This document shows, piece after piece, positions 44,036-53,578 of a stretch of DNA of 64,000 bases. Below the pieces are notes generated by a model. That model was not told where the DNA came from. It did not search any database and worked only from the letters and a program-made list of their open reading frames with translations. Source of the stretch: Pelagihabitans sp965238025 (lineage in GTDB: Bacteria > Bacteroidota > Bacteroidia > Flavobacteriales > Flavobacteriaceae). Each line of letters starts with the position of its first letter. Positions within the stretch are counted from its first letter, which is position 1. The stretch spans positions 3,038,001 to 3,102,000 of the forward strand of contig OZ250162.1 in assembly GCA_965238025.1 (NCBI GenBank). Direction: 5' to 3'. The position numbers were made by a program, and so were the translations under genes.

Positions 44036-47002
44036 ATGAAAAAACTAGTTCTATTTTCTACGGTTGTAATCTTATTTTTAATAGGATGTAAAAACGTACC
44101 GTCGGAGGAGGCGTTTATGGTTTCCACACAAACAGATGCCAACGGATTTAGCTATGAATCGGTAGCTGACGACCCTACAGGACTACGTTTATATACTTTG
44201 GATAACGGACTTAAAGTCTACCTTGGAAAAAATGAGGAAGAGCCAAAAATACAGACCCTGATAGCGGTTAGGGCGGGTTCAAAATATGACCCTGCAGATA
44301 ATACTGGTCTCGCTCATTATCTTGAGCATATGGTTTTTAAAGGAACCGATAAGATCGGTACCCAGGACTATGAAAAAGAAAAAGTGATCTTAAAGCAGAT
44401 TTCAGATCTGTATGAGCAACACAAGGCCGAAACCGACCCTGAAAAGAAAAAGGCAATTTACAAGATGATAGATGAGGTGTCATTAGAAGCCTCAAAAATC
44501 TCCATAGCCAATGAGTACGACAAAATGGTCAATTCTTTAGGGGCCGAAGGTACCAATGCCTTTACTTCAAACGAACAAACGGTGTATGTAAACAAAATAC
44601 CTTCCAATGAGCTGGATAAATGGCTAAGGGTAGAGAGCGAGCGTTTCAGTAAACTAGTTTTGCGGTTATTTCATACAGAGTTAGAGGCCGTTTATGAAGA
44701 ATTTAATAGAGGTCAGGATAGTGATGGCAGAAAACAATATTACGCTGTCTTAAAAGGATTGTATCCAAATCATCCATACGGTACGCAAACAACCATTGGA
44801 AAGTCGGAGCATTTAAAAAACCCATCTATGGAGGCTATTCATAACTACTTTGATCAGTACTATGTTCCCAACAACATGGCGGTCATCATGGTAGGGGATT
44901 TTGATTTTGATACTACCATAGCAAAAGTGAATGAGGCATTCGGGGGTTATCAACAAAAAGAAGTTGTGCACCCTACTTTTCCTGCCGAAACGCCGATTAC
45001 AACTCCTATTAAAAAGGAAGTTTACGGGCCAACTGCGGAGTCTATTTATGTGGCCTTTAGAACAGAAGGAAAGGGTGAGAAGCAAGAAATTATGGTCACC
45101 TTGATCGACTACATGCTTGCAAATTCGAGTGCTGGATTGATTGATTTAAATTTGAATCAAAAGCAATTGGTGCAAAATGCATCCTCCTTTACAAATTTTG
45201 ACAATGATTACGGTTTTCATCTGCTCTATGGAACACCAAAACAAGGGCAGACCTTAGATGAAGTTAAGGACTTATTACTTGCTCAGGTAGAGAAGGTAAA
45301 AAAAGGAGAGTTTGAAGATTGGCTTCTAGAAGCCGTGGTGAATGACCTGCGTTTATCAAAAATTAAACAATATGAGAAGGCCACTTCAACCGCGTATTCG
45401 TATTTAGAAGCTTTTATAGGATTTCAAGATTGGGACAATCGCCTGGTGATGTTGGATGAAATGAAAAAAATCACTAAACAAGAAGTGGTCGATTTTGCAA
45501 ACACCTTTTACGCTGGTAATTATGTAGCCGTTCACAAAATAAAGGGGGAAGACCCCAATATTGTTAAGGTTGATAACCCCGGAATAACACCTATTGAATT
45601 AAATAGGGGCATCGAATCTGATTTTCTAAAGGAATTCAACGAGTTGGAATCCCCGGATCTGAAACCACAATTTGTAGACTACAAAACGGCGATTAAGGAA
45701 GACAAGACCGCTAACGGGCTCGAAGTGTCCTATATTGAAAATCCGAACAACGATATTTTTAATTTGAATATCATTTTCGATATGGGTAAGGATAATGATA
45801 GGATGGTTCCACTTGCCGCAGGTTATCTTGATTATTTGGGTACCGATAAATACACTCCTGAAGAACTGAAACAAGAATTTTATAAGCTAGGAATTGATTA
45901 TTATGTGAATACTGATGACGATAAGACCTATGTGGGCATCTCCGGGTTGAAAGAAAATTTGGATGATGGTTTGGCGCTGCTGGAACATCTTTGGGACAAA
46001 GCCGTTCCCAATCAAGAGTCATATGATAAATATGTAGAGAAAATACTTAAAGGCCGTCAGGATGCCAAGACCCAAAAGCGCAATATTCTTTGGAAAGGAC
46101 TTATGAACTATGGCAAATATGGGGAAACATCTAGATTAAGGGATATCTATTCCATGTCAGAATTAAGGGCCATTACACCAAGCGAATTGGTGGAAAAGAT
46201 AAAGGATTTAAAAGGGTATAAACAACGTATTTTTTACTATGGTAAGGATGTTGACAAAGCAATTACCTCTTTAGATAAAAACCATCAAATAGATGTTTCT
46301 GGCCTGCTTGATTATCCTGAAAGAAAGGTATATGTTGAGAAAGAAACCGGTGGTAATGTGTATTTTGTAGATTATGATATGGTGCAAAGTGAGTTACTAT
46401 TGCTTGCCAAAGGAGCTGAGTTCGATCCTAAGAAAATGGCGGTGTCACGTTTGTTCAATACCTATTTTGGGAGTGGCCTCTCCTCGATTGTGTTTCAGGA
46501 AATAAGGGAGTCCAAGTCATTGGCCTATTCGGCATTCTCAAGTTATAGTAGCGCAAAAGAGCTCGGGGATCCGGATTATGTTATGGCCTACGTTGGTACT
46601 CAGGCAAATAAGTTGCCCCAAGCGGTAGATGCCATGATGGAACTGATGACAAACATGCCAGAGGCAGAAGAGCAGTTCAATCAAGCGAAGGAAGCTACCT
46701 TAAAACAGCTTGCCGCGCAACGCATTACAAAGTCCAATATTTTTTGGACGTACGAGGCTTTGAAGAAAAGAGGATTTGATAATGATAATAGGGAGGCGCT
46801 TTACAATGCCATAAAAAATATGACATTGACCGACCTCAAAGATTTCTTCAATACTAATATTAAAGGGGAAAAATATAATGTTATGGTCGTGGGCAATAAA
46901 AAAGATGTAGACTTTAACGCCTTAAAAAAATTAGGTACGGTGCAAGAAATGGATATTGACGAACTTTTTAACTATGAAAAATCGGCACCTATAAAGTCAT
47001 AG
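44036..47002 (+). CDS. M16-family zinc metallopeptidase lipoprotein
   Basis: A 988-residue two-lobed M16 peptidase. The signal MKKLVLFSTVVILFLIGC places a lipid-anchor Cys at residue 18. The catalytic inverted motif HYLEHMVFKG (HxxEH) is near residue 94, with the third zinc Glu expected in LEAVYEEFNRG about 135 residues later. An insert KAETDPEKKKAIYKMIDEV separates them. The second, inactive half carries the LFNTYFGSGLSSIVFQEIRESKSLAYSAFSSY signature used to bind substrate. It is probably anchored to the outer or inner membrane facing the periplasm. fabG follows after 28 nt. Confidence 0.92.
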   Translation: MKKLVLFSTVVILFLIGCKNVPSEEAFMVSTQTDANGFSYESVADDPTGLRLYTLDNGLKVYLGKNEEEPKIQTLIAVRAGSKYDPADNTGLAHYLEHMVFKGTDKIGTQDYEKEKVILKQISDLYEQHKAETDPEKKKAIYKMIDEVSLEASKISIANEYDKMVNSLGAEGTNAFTSNEQTVYVNKIPSNELDKWLRVESERFSKLVLRLFHTELEAVYEEFNRGQDSDGRKQYYAVLKGLYPNHPYGTQTTIGKSEHLKNPSMEAIHNYFDQYYVPNNMAVIMVGDFDFDTTIAKVNEAFGGYQQKEVVHPTFPAETPITTPIKKEVYGPTAESIYVAFRTEGKGEKQEIMVTLIDYMLANSSAGLIDLNLNQKQLVQNASSFTNFDNDYGFHLLYGTPKQGQTLDEVKDLLLAQVEKVKKGEFEDWLLEAVVNDLRLSKIKQYEKATSTAYSYLEAFIGFQDWDNRLVMLDEMKKITKQEVVDFANTFYAGNYVAVHKIKGEDPNIVKVDNPGITPIELNRGIESDFLKEFNELESPDLKPQFVDYKTAIKEDKTANGLEVSYIENPNNDIFNLNIIFDMGKDNDRMVPLAAGYLDYLGTDKYTPEELKQEFYKLGIDYYVNTDDDKTYVGISGLKENLDDGLALLEHLWDKAVPNQESYDKYVEKILKGRQDAKTQKRNILWKGLMNYGKYGETSRLRDIYSMSELRAITPSELVEKIKDLKGYKQRIFYYGKDVDKAITSLDKNHQIDVSGLLDYPERKVYVEKETGGNVYFVDYDMVQSELLLLAKGAEFDPKKMAVSRLFNTYFGSGLSSIVFQEIRESKSLAYSAFSSYSSAKELGDPDYVMAYVGTQANKLPQAVDAMMELMTNMPEAEEQFNQAKEATLKQLAAQRITKSNIFWTYEALKKRGFDNDNREALYNAIKNMTLTDLKDFFNTNIKGEKYNVMVVGNKKDVDFNALKKLGTVQEMDIDELFNYEKSAPIKS

Positions 47003-47030
47003 AAATCTAGAAAATATAAAATAACCACCA

Positions 47031-47777
47031 ATGAAATTACTCGAAGGAAAAAATGTAATTATTACCGGAGCTAGCAGGGGGATAGGAATGGGCATTGCCA
47101 AGGTCTTTGCCGATCATGGTGCGAATGTGGCTTTTACCTATAGTTCAAGTGAAGCACCCGCTTTGGAACTTGAAAAAGAACTTACCACGAAAGGGGTTAA
47201 GGCAAAAGCCTATAAAAGTAATGCGGCAAGTTATGAGGCCTCTGAACAGTTGATAAAGCAGGTTTTGGAAGATTTTGGAGGAATAGATGTGCTTATCAAT
47301 AATGCCGGTATTACAAAAGATAATCTACTCATGCGAATGAACGAGGAAGATTTTGACAGCGTTATTGAAATTAACCTAAAGTCGGTTTTTAATATGACCA
47401 AGGCAGTACAACGTACCATGCTAAAACAGCGAAAAGGTTCGATCATAAATATGAGCAGTGTGGTAGGCGTTAAAGGTAATGCTGGCCAAACGAACTATGC
47501 AGCATCAAAAGCGGGAATGATTGGTTTTACCAAGTCAGTGGCTTTAGAGTTGGGTTCTAGGAACATTCGTTGCAATGCCGTCGCTCCCGGATTCATAGAG
47601 ACGGAAATGACCGCGAAACTTGATGAAAAGGTAGTACAGGGCTGGCGTGATGGAATTCCGCTAAAAAGGGGAGGGGCACCTGAGGATATCGCCAATGCCT
47701 GCTTGTTCTTTGCATCTGACTTGTCCGCCTATGTTACTGGACAAGTTTTGAACGTAGACGGCGGAATGCTTACTTAA
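47031..47777 (+). CDS. fabG: 3-oxoacyl-[acyl-carrier-protein] reductase
   Basis: A 248-residue short-chain dehydrogenase. The NADP-binding GASRGIGMGIAKVFADHG is near residue 12, the NNAGITKDNLLMRM segment near 88, the catalytic Ser in NMSSVVGVKGNAGQTNYAASKAG near 141 with Tyr and Lys at 154 and 158, and the end is VTGQVLNVDGGM. The TKDNLLMRM motif is the FabG hallmark among SDRs. Role: the first reduction of fatty acid elongation. Confidence 0.94.
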   Translation: MKLLEGKNVIITGASRGIGMGIAKVFADHGANVAFTYSSSEAPALELEKELTTKGVKAKAYKSNAASYEASEQLIKQVLEDFGGIDVLINNAGITKDNLLMRMNEEDFDSVIEINLKSVFNMTKAVQRTMLKQRKGSIINMSSVVGVKGNAGQTNYAASKAGMIGFTKSVALELGSRNIRCNAVAPGFIETEMTAKLDEKVVQGWRDGIPLKRGGAPEDIANACLFFASDLSAYVTGQVLNVDGGMLT

Positions 47778-47868
47778 AAAGAAGTTGATAGTAGCCGGTT
47801 GTTAGCGTATGGGGTATCATTTTTAGCCCACCTGACAGCCATAAGCGAACAACGGTCAACCATAATAT

Positions 47869-49890
47869 ATGCAGACAAGTACCATTCTCCTTATAATTTT
47901 AGCTGCGATAGTAGCATTGGGACTGGTATTGTTTCAATATCATTTAAAATCCAAAAAGAGAGGGAAACTGTTTTTGTTGCTCTCTTTTTTGCGTTTTTTA
48001 ACGTGGCTCGGGGCAATGCTCTTGCTTATTAATCCAAAATTCACCAAAGAAGAATATACTGTTGAAAAGACCAACCTTCTGGTCCTGATCGATAATTCGT
48101 CGTCTATGAAGGACACAGATATTGCGCAAACTCTTCAAAAATTTAAAGAACGTAGAAACCTATCTGAAAAATTCAATATAAAGTATCACAGCTTCGGGAA
48201 TACCCTAAATATGAACGACAGTATTTCCTTTTCTGAAGGTAATACGAACATCGCCAAGGCCTTAAAATCAGTAAAAACCATTTATGGGGCTGATAATAGT
48301 TTGGTTACCATATTAACAGATGGCAACCAAACGCTTGGTGAAGACTATGAATTTTATGGTAAGAACCAGCAGCTCCCTATTTATCCAATAGTAATCGGCG
48401 ATACTACCGCCTATGAGGATTTTCGTATTGATCAGGTAAATACCAATAGATATGCTTTTTTGAAGAACAGGTTCCCGATAGAGGTATATGTTTCTTATCA
48501 AGGTAATCGCCCTGCACCAACTACTGTGACCATATCGGTAAACGGCAAGGCGGTTTTCAAGGAGAACATTACCTTTAGCAGTACTTTAAAAACAAAAATC
48601 ATCAATACGTTGTTGGATGCGAATTCGGTTGGGTTAAAAAACATTCAGGTTTCCGTAGCTGCGATTGCCAATGAACACAATACCCAAAATAACAAAAGAA
48701 CCGTTGCCGTCGAAGTCATAGACGAGAAAACCAATATTACGATTGTTTCAGACATAGTGCATCCAGATATTGGGGTTTTAAAAAAAGCTATTGAAAGTAA
48801 TGAACAACGTGCGGTTTCCATTCAAAAAAGTAGTGCAAATCAAAATGATTGGGACCAGGCAGACCTATTTATACTTTACCAACCAAAGGCTTCTTTCAAA
48901 AGGGTCTATGAGTATATACAACAGAAAAATGCAAATTCATTCACCATAGTTGGACCAAAAACCGATGTAAACTTTTTAAATGGTATCCAACAGACTTTTA
49001 ATCAGCAGATCTTTAACTATGCTGAGGAAACAACTCCCAATCTAAATGTTGGGTTTTCGTTTTTTGATGTTTCGGATTTTTCGATTGAAGACTTCCCACC
49101 TCTGGATTCCAACATGGGTACCATAAATTTTAAGAAACCGGGTGAGACGATTTTAAACCGAAGGGTTAAAGGGGTCAGCCTAAATGAACCCATGCTACAG
49201 GTTACGGAAGAGGCTGGCCAGCGTGAAGCCATACTTTTTGGGGAAAACCTTTGGAAATGGCGTGTACAGAGTTATCGTAACGAAAAAAGTTTTAAGAACT
49301 TTGATGAGTTTATGGGCAAACTGATCCGATATCTAGCGGTTACGAAGCCAAGGAGCAGGCTTTCGCTGGATTATAAATCGGTTTATGAGGGGGCCAATAA
49401 TGCAAAAATAAAGGCAACATATTTCGATAAGGCCTTTGAATTTGATGGGAACGCCGTAATAGACCTTCGGTTGAAAAATGCCGAGAATGGAAAAGTGGAC
49501 AACTATACGATGCTATTAAAAAATGGATACTTTGAAGCAGATTTAACCAATATCCCGCCAGGAAAATATACTTTCACCGCAAAAGTTTCCAATGACAATC
49601 TAACAAAGTCTGGGAGTTTTACCATTCTTGATTTTGATGTGGAACAACAGTTTCTGTCAAGCGATTACAAAAAATTGGAACGTCTTGCGAACAGCAGTTC
49701 GGGCAAAAGTTATTTTTCAGATCAAACGGCCGTACTTGCGGATAGCCTATTAGCTTCCGATCGTTTTTTACCAATTCAAAAGAGCGAACAAAATATAGTA
49801 TCTTTAATAGATTTTCGCTTACTTTTGGCACTCGTTGCGGCTACTCTTGCTTTAGAGTGGTTCATTAGAAAGTACAACGGACTAACTTAA
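47869..49890 (+). CDS. Membrane-anchored von Willebrand factor A-like protein
   Basis: A 673-residue protein with two N-terminal membrane segments (about 4-21 and 36-56), a VWA-type domain with the metal-site motif VLIDNSSSMKD near residue 72 and LVTILTDGNQTLG near 145, beta-sandwich domains in the middle, and a C-terminal membrane helix (LLLALVAATLALEWFI). This layout matches Bacteroidota proteins resembling glutamine amidotransferase-like/BatA-type membrane proteins. No enzymatic site is seen in the C-terminal part. It is followed after 12 nt by a prohibitin-family gene. Function unknown; a role in envelope integrity is inference. Confidence 0.8.
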   Translation: MQTSTILLIILAAIVALGLVLFQYHLKSKKRGKLFLLLSFLRFLTWLGAMLLLINPKFTKEEYTVEKTNLLVLIDNSSSMKDTDIAQTLQKFKERRNLSEKFNIKYHSFGNTLNMNDSISFSEGNTNIAKALKSVKTIYGADNSLVTILTDGNQTLGEDYEFYGKNQQLPIYPIVIGDTTAYEDFRIDQVNTNRYAFLKNRFPIEVYVSYQGNRPAPTTVTISVNGKAVFKENITFSSTLKTKIINTLLDANSVGLKNIQVSVAAIANEHNTQNNKRTVAVEVIDEKTNITIVSDIVHPDIGVLKKAIESNEQRAVSIQKSSANQNDWDQADLFILYQPKASFKRVYEYIQQKNANSFTIVGPKTDVNFLNGIQQTFNQQIFNYAEETTPNLNVGFSFFDVSDFSIEDFPPLDSNMGTINFKKPGETILNRRVKGVSLNEPMLQVTEEAGQREAILFGENLWKWRVQSYRNEKSFKNFDEFMGKLIRYLAVTKPRSRLSLDYKSVYEGANNAKIKATYFDKAFEFDGNAVIDLRLKNAENGKVDNYTMLLKNGYFEADLTNIPPGKYTFTAKVSNDNLTKSGSFTILDFDVEQQFLSSDYKKLERLANSSSGKSYFSDQTAVLADSLLASDRFLPIQKSEQNIVSLIDFRLLLALVAATLALEWFIRKYNGLT

Positions 49891-49902
49891 AAAAAGAACA
49901 TT

Positions 49903-50718
49903 ATGGATAAATTACCTAAAATAGCATTACCTATCGTCTTCGGACTCGTCATTTTGGCAGTATTGCTTTCAAAATCGGCCGTGACCATTGGCTCCGGTGA
50001 AGCTGGCGTTTTATATAAGACATTCGGTGGCGGGGTTGTAACAGATCAACCGCCAATGGGCGAAGGATTTCATATCGTGGCACCTTGGAACGATGTTTTT
50101 GTTTACGAAGTACGGCAGCAAGAACTCTTCGAAAAAATGAAGGTGCTGTCCTCTAACGGACTTGAGATTCAGATTGATGCTTCAGCCTGGTATCAACCCG
50201 TTCAAAATGAGTTGGGGACACTTCACCAAAATTTGGGCGAGGGTTATTTAGACCGCGTGATTAAACCCGCCATTAGAAGTGCGGCGAGGAGCGTTGTGGG
50301 TCGTTATACACCTGAGCAATTATATTCCAGTAAACGGGATGCCATTCAGGATGAGATTTTTGAAGAAACCAAAAAAATTCTTGATCCGCAAAATGTACAA
50401 TTAAATGAGGTTTTGGTTAGGGACGTAACCCTACCGAACACCATTAAGGATGCAATCGAACGAAAATTAAAACAAGAGCAGGAGTCTTTGGAGTATGAGT
50501 TTCGTCTGGTGACGGCTAAGAAAGAAGCCGAAAAAGTAACCATTGAAGCGCAAGGTAAGGCAGATGCAAACCGAATTTTAAGCGCCTCTTTAACCGATAA
50601 GATACTTCAGGATAAGGGTATTGATGCAACATTAAAGCTTTCAGAGTCGCCCAATTCAAAAGTTATCGTAGTTGGTGGAGGTGATGCAGGGTTGCCCCTA
50701 ATTTTGGGCAACAATTAA
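49903..50718 (+). CDS. Prohibitin-family (SPFH/band 7) protein
   Basis: A 271-residue SPFH-domain protein with an N-terminal membrane anchor (about 8-26, IALPIVFGLVILAVLLSKS). The band 7 domain begins with GSGEAGVLYKTFGG and contains EGFHIVAPWNDVFVYEVRQQEL. The alanine/glutamate-rich coiled coil at 180-225 (KLKQEQESLEYEFRLVTAKKEAEKVTIEAQGKADANRIL) mediates ring formation in the family. Prohibitin homologues form large membrane scaffolds. The his leader begins about 90 nt downstream. Confidence 0.92.
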   Translation: MDKLPKIALPIVFGLVILAVLLSKSAVTIGSGEAGVLYKTFGGGVVTDQPPMGEGFHIVAPWNDVFVYEVRQQELFEKMKVLSSNGLEIQIDASAWYQPVQNELGTLHQNLGEGYLDRVIKPAIRSAARSVVGRYTPEQLYSSKRDAIQDEIFEETKKILDPQNVQLNEVLVRDVTLPNTIKDAIERKLKQEQESLEYEFRLVTAKKEAEKVTIEAQGKADANRILSASLTDKILQDKGIDATLKLSESPNSKVIVVGGGDAGLPLILGNN

Positions 50719-50774
50719 TTTTGTTTCAGGTTATGTTTTATAAAAGACTTTTTGTTTAAAATGTAACTAAAGTT

Positions 50775-50803
50775 TTGCAGGCCAAAAATAAATTCTACTT
50801 TTA
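50775..50803 (+). promoter_or_regulatory. Probable his operon promoter
   Basis: TTG at 50775-50777 (-33) and TACTTTTA at 50796-50803 (one mismatch to TAnnTTTG) are separated by 18 nt. The predicted transcript start falls next to the ATG of the leader peptide at 50811. Confidence 0.5.
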
Positions 50804-50810
50804 CGGTATA

Positions 50811-50864
50811 ATGAGAAACAAAAATACACATCATCATCTTTCTACTAGCTGTCAAGCGAGGTAA
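50811..50864 (+). CDS. hisL: Histidine operon leader peptide
   Basis: A 17-codon frame reading MRNKNTHHHLSTSCQAR, with three consecutive CAT histidine codons at positions 7-9. It lies between the prohibitin gene and hisG and is followed by a terminator hairpin at 50897-50924. This is the layout of classical transcription attenuation: ribosome stalling at the His codons when charged tRNA-His is scarce would favour an alternative pairing that prevents the terminator. The sequence TCAAGCG near the end of the leader (50852-50858) is complementary to CGCTTGA (50899-50905) in the terminator's left arm, giving the expected antiterminator. Confidence 0.85.
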   Translation: MRNKNTHHHLSTSCQAR

Positions 50865-50896
50865 AGGTGTATTGTAGTATTGCAACATATTTTAAG

Positions 50897-50924
50897 CCCG
50901 CTTGAGCAATCAGGCGGGTTTTTT
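50897..50924 (+). terminator. his attenuator terminator
   Basis: Stem CCCGCTTGA / TCAGGCGGG with a GCAA tetraloop (50906-50909) and one G-T pair, followed by six Ts. It stands 18 nt before hisG and can be undone by pairing of 50852-50858 with 50899-50905. Confidence 0.88.
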
Positions 50925-50941
50925 GATTAAGAACATTAGTT

Positions 50942-51796
50942 ATGAAAATAAGAATAGCCATTCAAAAGTCCGGTCGCCTAAATGAAGATTCGTTACGGAT
51001 TTTGAAGGACTGCGGCATTTCCATCGATAATGGCAAGGATCAATTAAAAGCCCTGTCACGAAATTTCCCTATGGAGGTTTTCTATCTTAGAAATGGGGAC
51101 ATACCCCAATATTTAAGGGATGGAGTAGTGGATATCGCCATTATCGGGGAGAACGTATTAATAGAAAAAGGAGAGGAGATTGCAATTGCCGAAAAACTGG
51201 GATTCTCTAAGTGCAAAGTTTCACTTGCCATTCCAAAATCGATTCAATATGATTCCATCAATGACTTAGAAGGAAAACGTATTGCGACATCCTATCCCAA
51301 TACGGTTAAAAACTATTTAAAAGATAAAGGGGTGAATGCAGATTTGCATGTCATCAGCGGTTCCGTTGAGATTGCTCCGAATATAGGGTTGGCAGATGCA
51401 ATTTGCGATATCGTATCGAGTGGGAGCACGCTTTTCAAAAACAACCTAAAAGAGGTTGAAGTACTATTGAAAAGCGAGGCGGTTTTGGCGGTATCTCCAA
51501 AAATTTCAAAAGAAAGAAGGGAAATACTACAGAAACTGCAGTTTCGCATTCAATCTGTTTTAAGGGCGCGACAAGCTAAATATGTATTGTTGAATGCTCC
51601 AAATAACAGACTGGATGATATTATTGCTTTGCTCCCTGGAATGCGCAGCCCAACAGTTTTACCATTAGCGGAAGAAGGTTGGAGCTCCGTGCATACGGTT
51701 ATCAATGAGGGTGAATTTTGGAAAGTAATCGATGAACTTAAACTCGCAGGTGCTGAGGGAATTTTGGTTTGTCCTATTGAAAAAATGGTCCTATAA
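50942..51796 (+). CDS. hisG: ATP phosphoribosyltransferase, long form
   Basis: A 284-residue long-form HisG, which joins ATP and PRPP in the first step of histidine synthesis and is the feedback-regulated enzyme. The start KIRIAIQKSGRLNEDSLRIL, the LRNGDIPQYLRDGVVDIAIIG segment near 45, and the PRPP-binding DIVSSGSTLFKNNL near 158 are present. The C-terminal ACT-like domain begins near 205 (YVLLNAPNNRLDDIIALLPG) and ends VCPIEKMVL. It is first in the operon, 18 nt after the attenuator terminator. Confidence 0.96.
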   Translation: MKIRIAIQKSGRLNEDSLRILKDCGISIDNGKDQLKALSRNFPMEVFYLRNGDIPQYLRDGVVDIAIIGENVLIEKGEEIAIAEKLGFSKCKVSLAIPKSIQYDSINDLEGKRIATSYPNTVKNYLKDKGVNADLHVISGSVEIAPNIGLADAICDIVSSGSTLFKNNLKEVEVLLKSEAVLAVSPKISKERREILQKLQFRIQSVLRARQAKYVLLNAPNNRLDDIIALLPGMRSPTVLPLAEEGWSSVHTVINEGEFWKVIDELKLAGAEGILVCPIEKMVL

Positions 51797-51805
51797 ATTT
51801 TTGTA

Positions 51806-52243
51806 ATGGATAAAGAATTTAAAATTGGACTTATACCATACGATAAAATGGACTCGATCCTTCCGTTGGCAATGTTGCTGAATAAAGGAACGATTGAATA
51901 CACAGTACTTGAGAAGCGGCTCAAAGATATGTTGCAGATGGGTGGTTACGAATGTATTGGTGTTTATGATAATGATGAGTTAATAGGAATATGCGGAATT
52001 TGGATTTTGAATAAATTGTATGTTGGCAAGCATATAGAACCGGACAATGTATTTATTAAAAAAGAATATAGGAGCAAAGGAGTGGGGCAACTCATGATTG
52101 ATTATTTATTCCAATATGCCAAAGATATTGACTGCAAAGCTACTGAGCTAAATTGCTATTTGAGCAATGAAAAAGGTAGAAAGTTTTGGGAGAGACAGGG
52201 ATACGAGCCGCTTGCCTATCACTTTTTTAAACAATTTGATTGA
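51806..52243 (+). CDS. GNAT-family N-acetyltransferase inside the his operon
   Basis: A 145-residue GNAT domain protein between hisG and hisD. Motif A, the acetyl-CoA loop, is VFIKKEYRSKGVGQLMIDYLFQYA near residue 84-107, preceded by a GICGIWIL strand. The end is YLSNEKGRKFWERQGYEPLAYHFFK, a typical GNAT final strand. The substrate is unknown. Its stop lies 8 nt before the hisD start. There is no known GNAT step in histidine synthesis, so this is an accessory passenger or a regulator. Confidence 0.88.
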   Translation: MDKEFKIGLIPYDKMDSILPLAMLLNKGTIEYTVLEKRLKDMLQMGGYECIGVYDNDELIGICGIWILNKLYVGKHIEPDNVFIKKEYRSKGVGQLMIDYLFQYAKDIDCKATELNCYLSNEKGRKFWERQGYEPLAYHFFKQFD

Positions 52244-52251
52244 GTTTTATA

Positions 52252-53535
52252 ATGAATAAAATATACAATCCAAAAAGAAAAGATTGGCCGGCAATTTTAA
52301 AGCGGCCTACACAAACAGTGGCCGATATCGAGGCGACGGTAAACACGATCTTTCAAGAAGTCAAAACGGATGGCGATGCAACTCTTAAAAAATATACCCA
52401 GCAATTTGACAATGTGACCATCGATAGTTTACAGGTTTCGAAGTCAGAAATAGCGGCAGCGAACAAATTGGCCCCCGAGGAATTAAAGAAAGCCATTCAA
52501 CAGGCCAAAGGAAACATAGAACGCTTTCATAATGCTCAAAAAACAGCTAAAGTAGCTGTAGAAACAACAAAAGGGGTGCGTTGTTGGCAAGAAAAAAGGC
52601 CCATACAAAAGGTGGGCTTGTATATTCCCGGAGGAACAGCACCTTTATTTTCAACGATTTTGATGTTAGCGGTTCCGGCGAACCTGGCCGGTTGCGGAGA
52701 GATTATTTTATGCACTCCTCCAGATACCGAAGGAAAAATCAATCCTGCAATCCTGTATACAGCTGCCCTATGCGGGGTAACAAAAATAATTAAGGTGGGC
52801 GGCATTCAGGCTATTGCGGCAATGACCTTCGGAACGGAAAGCATTCCTCAGGTGTACAAAATCTTTGGTCCAGGAAATCAGTATGTAACGGTTGCCAAAC
52901 AAATAGCTACAAAGCATGGTGTGGCGATTGATATGCCTGCTGGTCCTAGCGAATTATTGGTCGCCGCCGATGATACCGCAAACCCGACTTTTGTTGCTTC
53001 CGATTTGTTGAGCCAGGCAGAACATGGTGTAGATAGTCAGGTGATTTTAGTTTCTACTTCAAAGAATTTAATAGACCGGGTAGAACAAGAAGTCGAAAAT
53101 CAGATCAAGCACTTGCCGAGAAAGGAAATTGCCCAGAATGCAATTGCTAATAGCAAATTAATCTATGTTGCAGATGATAATACGGCTGTAGATATTACCA
53201 ATGAATATGGTCCGGAGCACTATATCATTTGTATGGAAAATGAAGACTTTTATGTGGCTAATGTGCTAAATGCCGGTTCGGTCTTTATTGGGAATTATAC
53301 CCCAGAAAGCGCCGGGGATTATGCATCTGGAACCAACCATACCCTGCCTACTAATGGTTATGCCAAACAATATAGTGGCGTAAACTTGGATAGTTTTATG
53401 AAGAGCATGACCTTTCAGAAAATTACCAAAGAGGGTATTCAACAAATAGGGAACACCATAGAAGTTATGGCCGAGGCGGAAGGTTTGCAGGCACATAAAA
53501 ATGCAGTAAGCTTGCGATTAGATAGTTTAAAATAA
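52252..53535 (+). CDS. hisD: Histidinol dehydrogenase
   Basis: A 427-residue zinc enzyme that oxidises histidinol to histidine in the last two steps. The start was set at the ATG of 52252 (MNKIYNPKRKDWPAIL) rather than an upstream TTG that overlaps the GNAT stop. Visible are QKVGLYIPGGTAPLFSTILMLAVPA near 117, GGIQAIAAMTFGT near 182, the zinc-ligand stretch ASDLLSQAEHGVDSQVILVS near 245, catalytic EYGPEHYIICMEN near 323, and GDYASGTNHTLPTNGYAKQYSGVNLDSF near 353. Confidence 0.96.
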   Translation: MNKIYNPKRKDWPAILKRPTQTVADIEATVNTIFQEVKTDGDATLKKYTQQFDNVTIDSLQVSKSEIAAANKLAPEELKKAIQQAKGNIERFHNAQKTAKVAVETTKGVRCWQEKRPIQKVGLYIPGGTAPLFSTILMLAVPANLAGCGEIILCTPPDTEGKINPAILYTAALCGVTKIIKVGGIQAIAAMTFGTESIPQVYKIFGPGNQYVTVAKQIATKHGVAIDMPAGPSELLVAADDTANPTFVASDLLSQAEHGVDSQVILVSTSKNLIDRVEQEVENQIKHLPRKEIAQNAIANSKLIYVADDNTAVDITNEYGPEHYIICMENEDFYVANVLNAGSVFIGNYTPESAGDYASGTNHTLPTNGYAKQYSGVNLDSFMKSMTFQKITKEGIQQIGNTIEVMAEAEGLQAHKNAVSLRLDSLK

Positions 53536-53578
53536 GCATTAGCAGGTCGGGTTAAGTCAAGACCTCAATTAGAAGAAA

